Shown here piece by piece: positions 5,488 to 6,135 of a stretch of 6,135 bases of DNA; within the stretch, counting starts at the first letter, position 1; each line of letters starts with the position of its first letter. The position numbers and the translations under genes were made by a program. The DNA is from URNF01 sp045543675 (GTDB taxonomy: Bacteria > Bacillota > Clostridia > Oscillospirales > Acutalibacteraceae). The notes under the pieces are model-generated. The model did no database searches and was not told the DNA's origin. It was given only the letters and a program-made list of their open reading frames with translations. Location: the NCBI GenBank assembly GCA_045543675.1, contig JAZPXM010000171.1:1-6135 (forward strand). Reading direction: 5' to 3'.

Positions 5488-6135
5488 ACCGTACCCCGTG
5501 CCACCACCACAGTGGCTATCATCATAAATAAGCCGCTGATAGCAAGCAATGCGATCATATGCTTTCCCACCTGTTGCATCGTTTTGAGCAACCCGCCTAT
5601 GCCATGTACTTCAAACACATCAGCAACCGTTACACACACCCAAAGACACAGTTGCCAGCATACACATCGGATAAACGTCGGTAACAGCAGTAACAACGCG
5701 GAAAAAACACCGAAAGCGCCCACCGTAGTACGCACAACACCAATGCATCCCCTTACCGTCAAAAATGCTTCACTGATCGCACCACCCACGACAGGGACCA
5801 TACTGGAAATAGACAGCCGTGCGATGCGGTTACCCAGACCATCCCCTGCGGCGCCCAGCATACCGTTAACCGTCAACACCGACGTAAACAACGCCGAAAC
5901 CGTACCCAACGTCCACGTAACGATTTTTAACAGCGTTTCGCCGATTTTTCCGATTTTACCGTTATCGGATACCGCCGTCACGATGCCCATAGCCAGCGAC
6001 ACGCACAAAAGCGGCAACAGCACCCCGCCCGTCAAAAAGCCCAACAACTGTGATACCGCCAACAATACCGTCTGATAAGAAAAAGCGGTGCTCACGTTTC
6101 CGCTCGCCGCCAACGTCGCCACGTAAACAGGGGCA
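5484..6135 (-). CDS. spoIIIAE: Stage III sporulation protein AE, C-terminal part, runs off the window
   Basis: Large polytopic membrane protein of the SpoIIIA complex, essential for forespore development. The visible 216 residues are the C-terminal half; the family usually has about 400, and the frame stays open to the right edge (codons APVY precede the GTG at 6122, so that GTG is internal). Hydrophobic segments lie at visible residues about 22-54, 66-92, 112-122, 137-170 and 192-212. The conserved family motif MVPVVGGAISEAF at 112-124 identifies the protein, helped by the TLAASGN motif at 7-13 and the ending in a hydrophobic helix plus short tail. The stop TGA overlaps the spoIIIAF start. 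The remaining upstream genes spoIIIAA to AD are expected beyond the window. Confidence 0.94.
   Translation of the reverse strand, partial: APVYVATLAASGNVSTAFSYQTVLLAVSQLLGFLTGGVLLPLLCVSLAMGIVTAVSDNGKIGKIGETLLKIVTWTLGTVSALFTSVLTVNGMLGAAGDGLGNRIARLSISSMVPVVGGAISEAFLTVRGCIGVVRTTVGAFGVFSALLLLLPTFIRCVCWQLCLWVCVTVADVFEVHGIGGLLKTMQQVGKHMIALLAISGLFMMIATVVVARGTV

Noticed and set aside
5512..6075. 187-codon open frame on the plus strand
   Set aside because: It is antisense to spoIIIAE, rich in Thr, Pro and Asn from complementing hydrophobic codons, and has no recognisable domain.
5484..6122. GTG at 6122 as the true start of spoIIIAE
   Set aside because: The frame stays open to the window edge and the visible part is only the C-terminal half of a protein of about 400 residues, so the GTG is an internal Val codon.

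Overview
The window is part of a bacterial chromosome from an endospore-forming member of the Firmicutes (Bacillota). It is most likely from class Clostridia, with an Oscillospiraceae/Ruminococcaceae-like flavour; this placement is inferred from gene order and protein style, not from a search. Every gene I can support lies on the minus strand, so transcription runs from the right edge to the left. Coding density is near complete, base composition looks balanced and even along the window, and I see no mobile element, CRISPR array, tRNA or rRNA.

Right part (about 6135 down to 3898), in transcription order: the 3' part of spoIIIAE (runs off the window), spoIIIAF, spoIIIAG and spoIIIAH. This is the tail of the spoIIIA operon. 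Its products build the membrane channel ('feeding tube') linking mother cell and forespore during engulfment, with SpoIIIAH contacting SpoIIQ across the intermembrane space. The genes overlap or nearly touch.

Junction (3897 to 3825): the only gap that looks like a real transcription start. It holds a good extended -10 promoter with a -35 at 17 bp, overlapped by a perfect 9+9 bp inverted repeat, then a near-consensus ribosome binding site for an Asp23/YqhY-family gene.

Left part (3824 down to 1): asp23/yqhY-like, nusB, a TsaD/Kae1-related ASKHA-family gene, xseA, xseB and the 5' part of ispA (runs off the window). In Bacillus subtilis the equivalent order is spoIIIA - accB - accC - yqhY - nusB - folD - xseA - xseB - ispA - dxs. 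Here accB and accC are absent, and the TsaD-like gene sits where folD would be. From nusB to ispA the genes overlap or lie within about 14 nt, so they are probably translationally coupled. The 99-nt asp23-nusB gap carries short hairpins that may tune read-through into nusB.

Taken together, a developmental operon is followed directly by a housekeeping operon (transcription antitermination, exonuclease VII, isoprenoid chain synthesis) that has its own, possibly repressor-controlled, promoter. Nothing here is a wholly new system. The least understood pieces are the TsaD paralogue, the operator-like palindrome before the Asp23-family gene, and the nusB leader.
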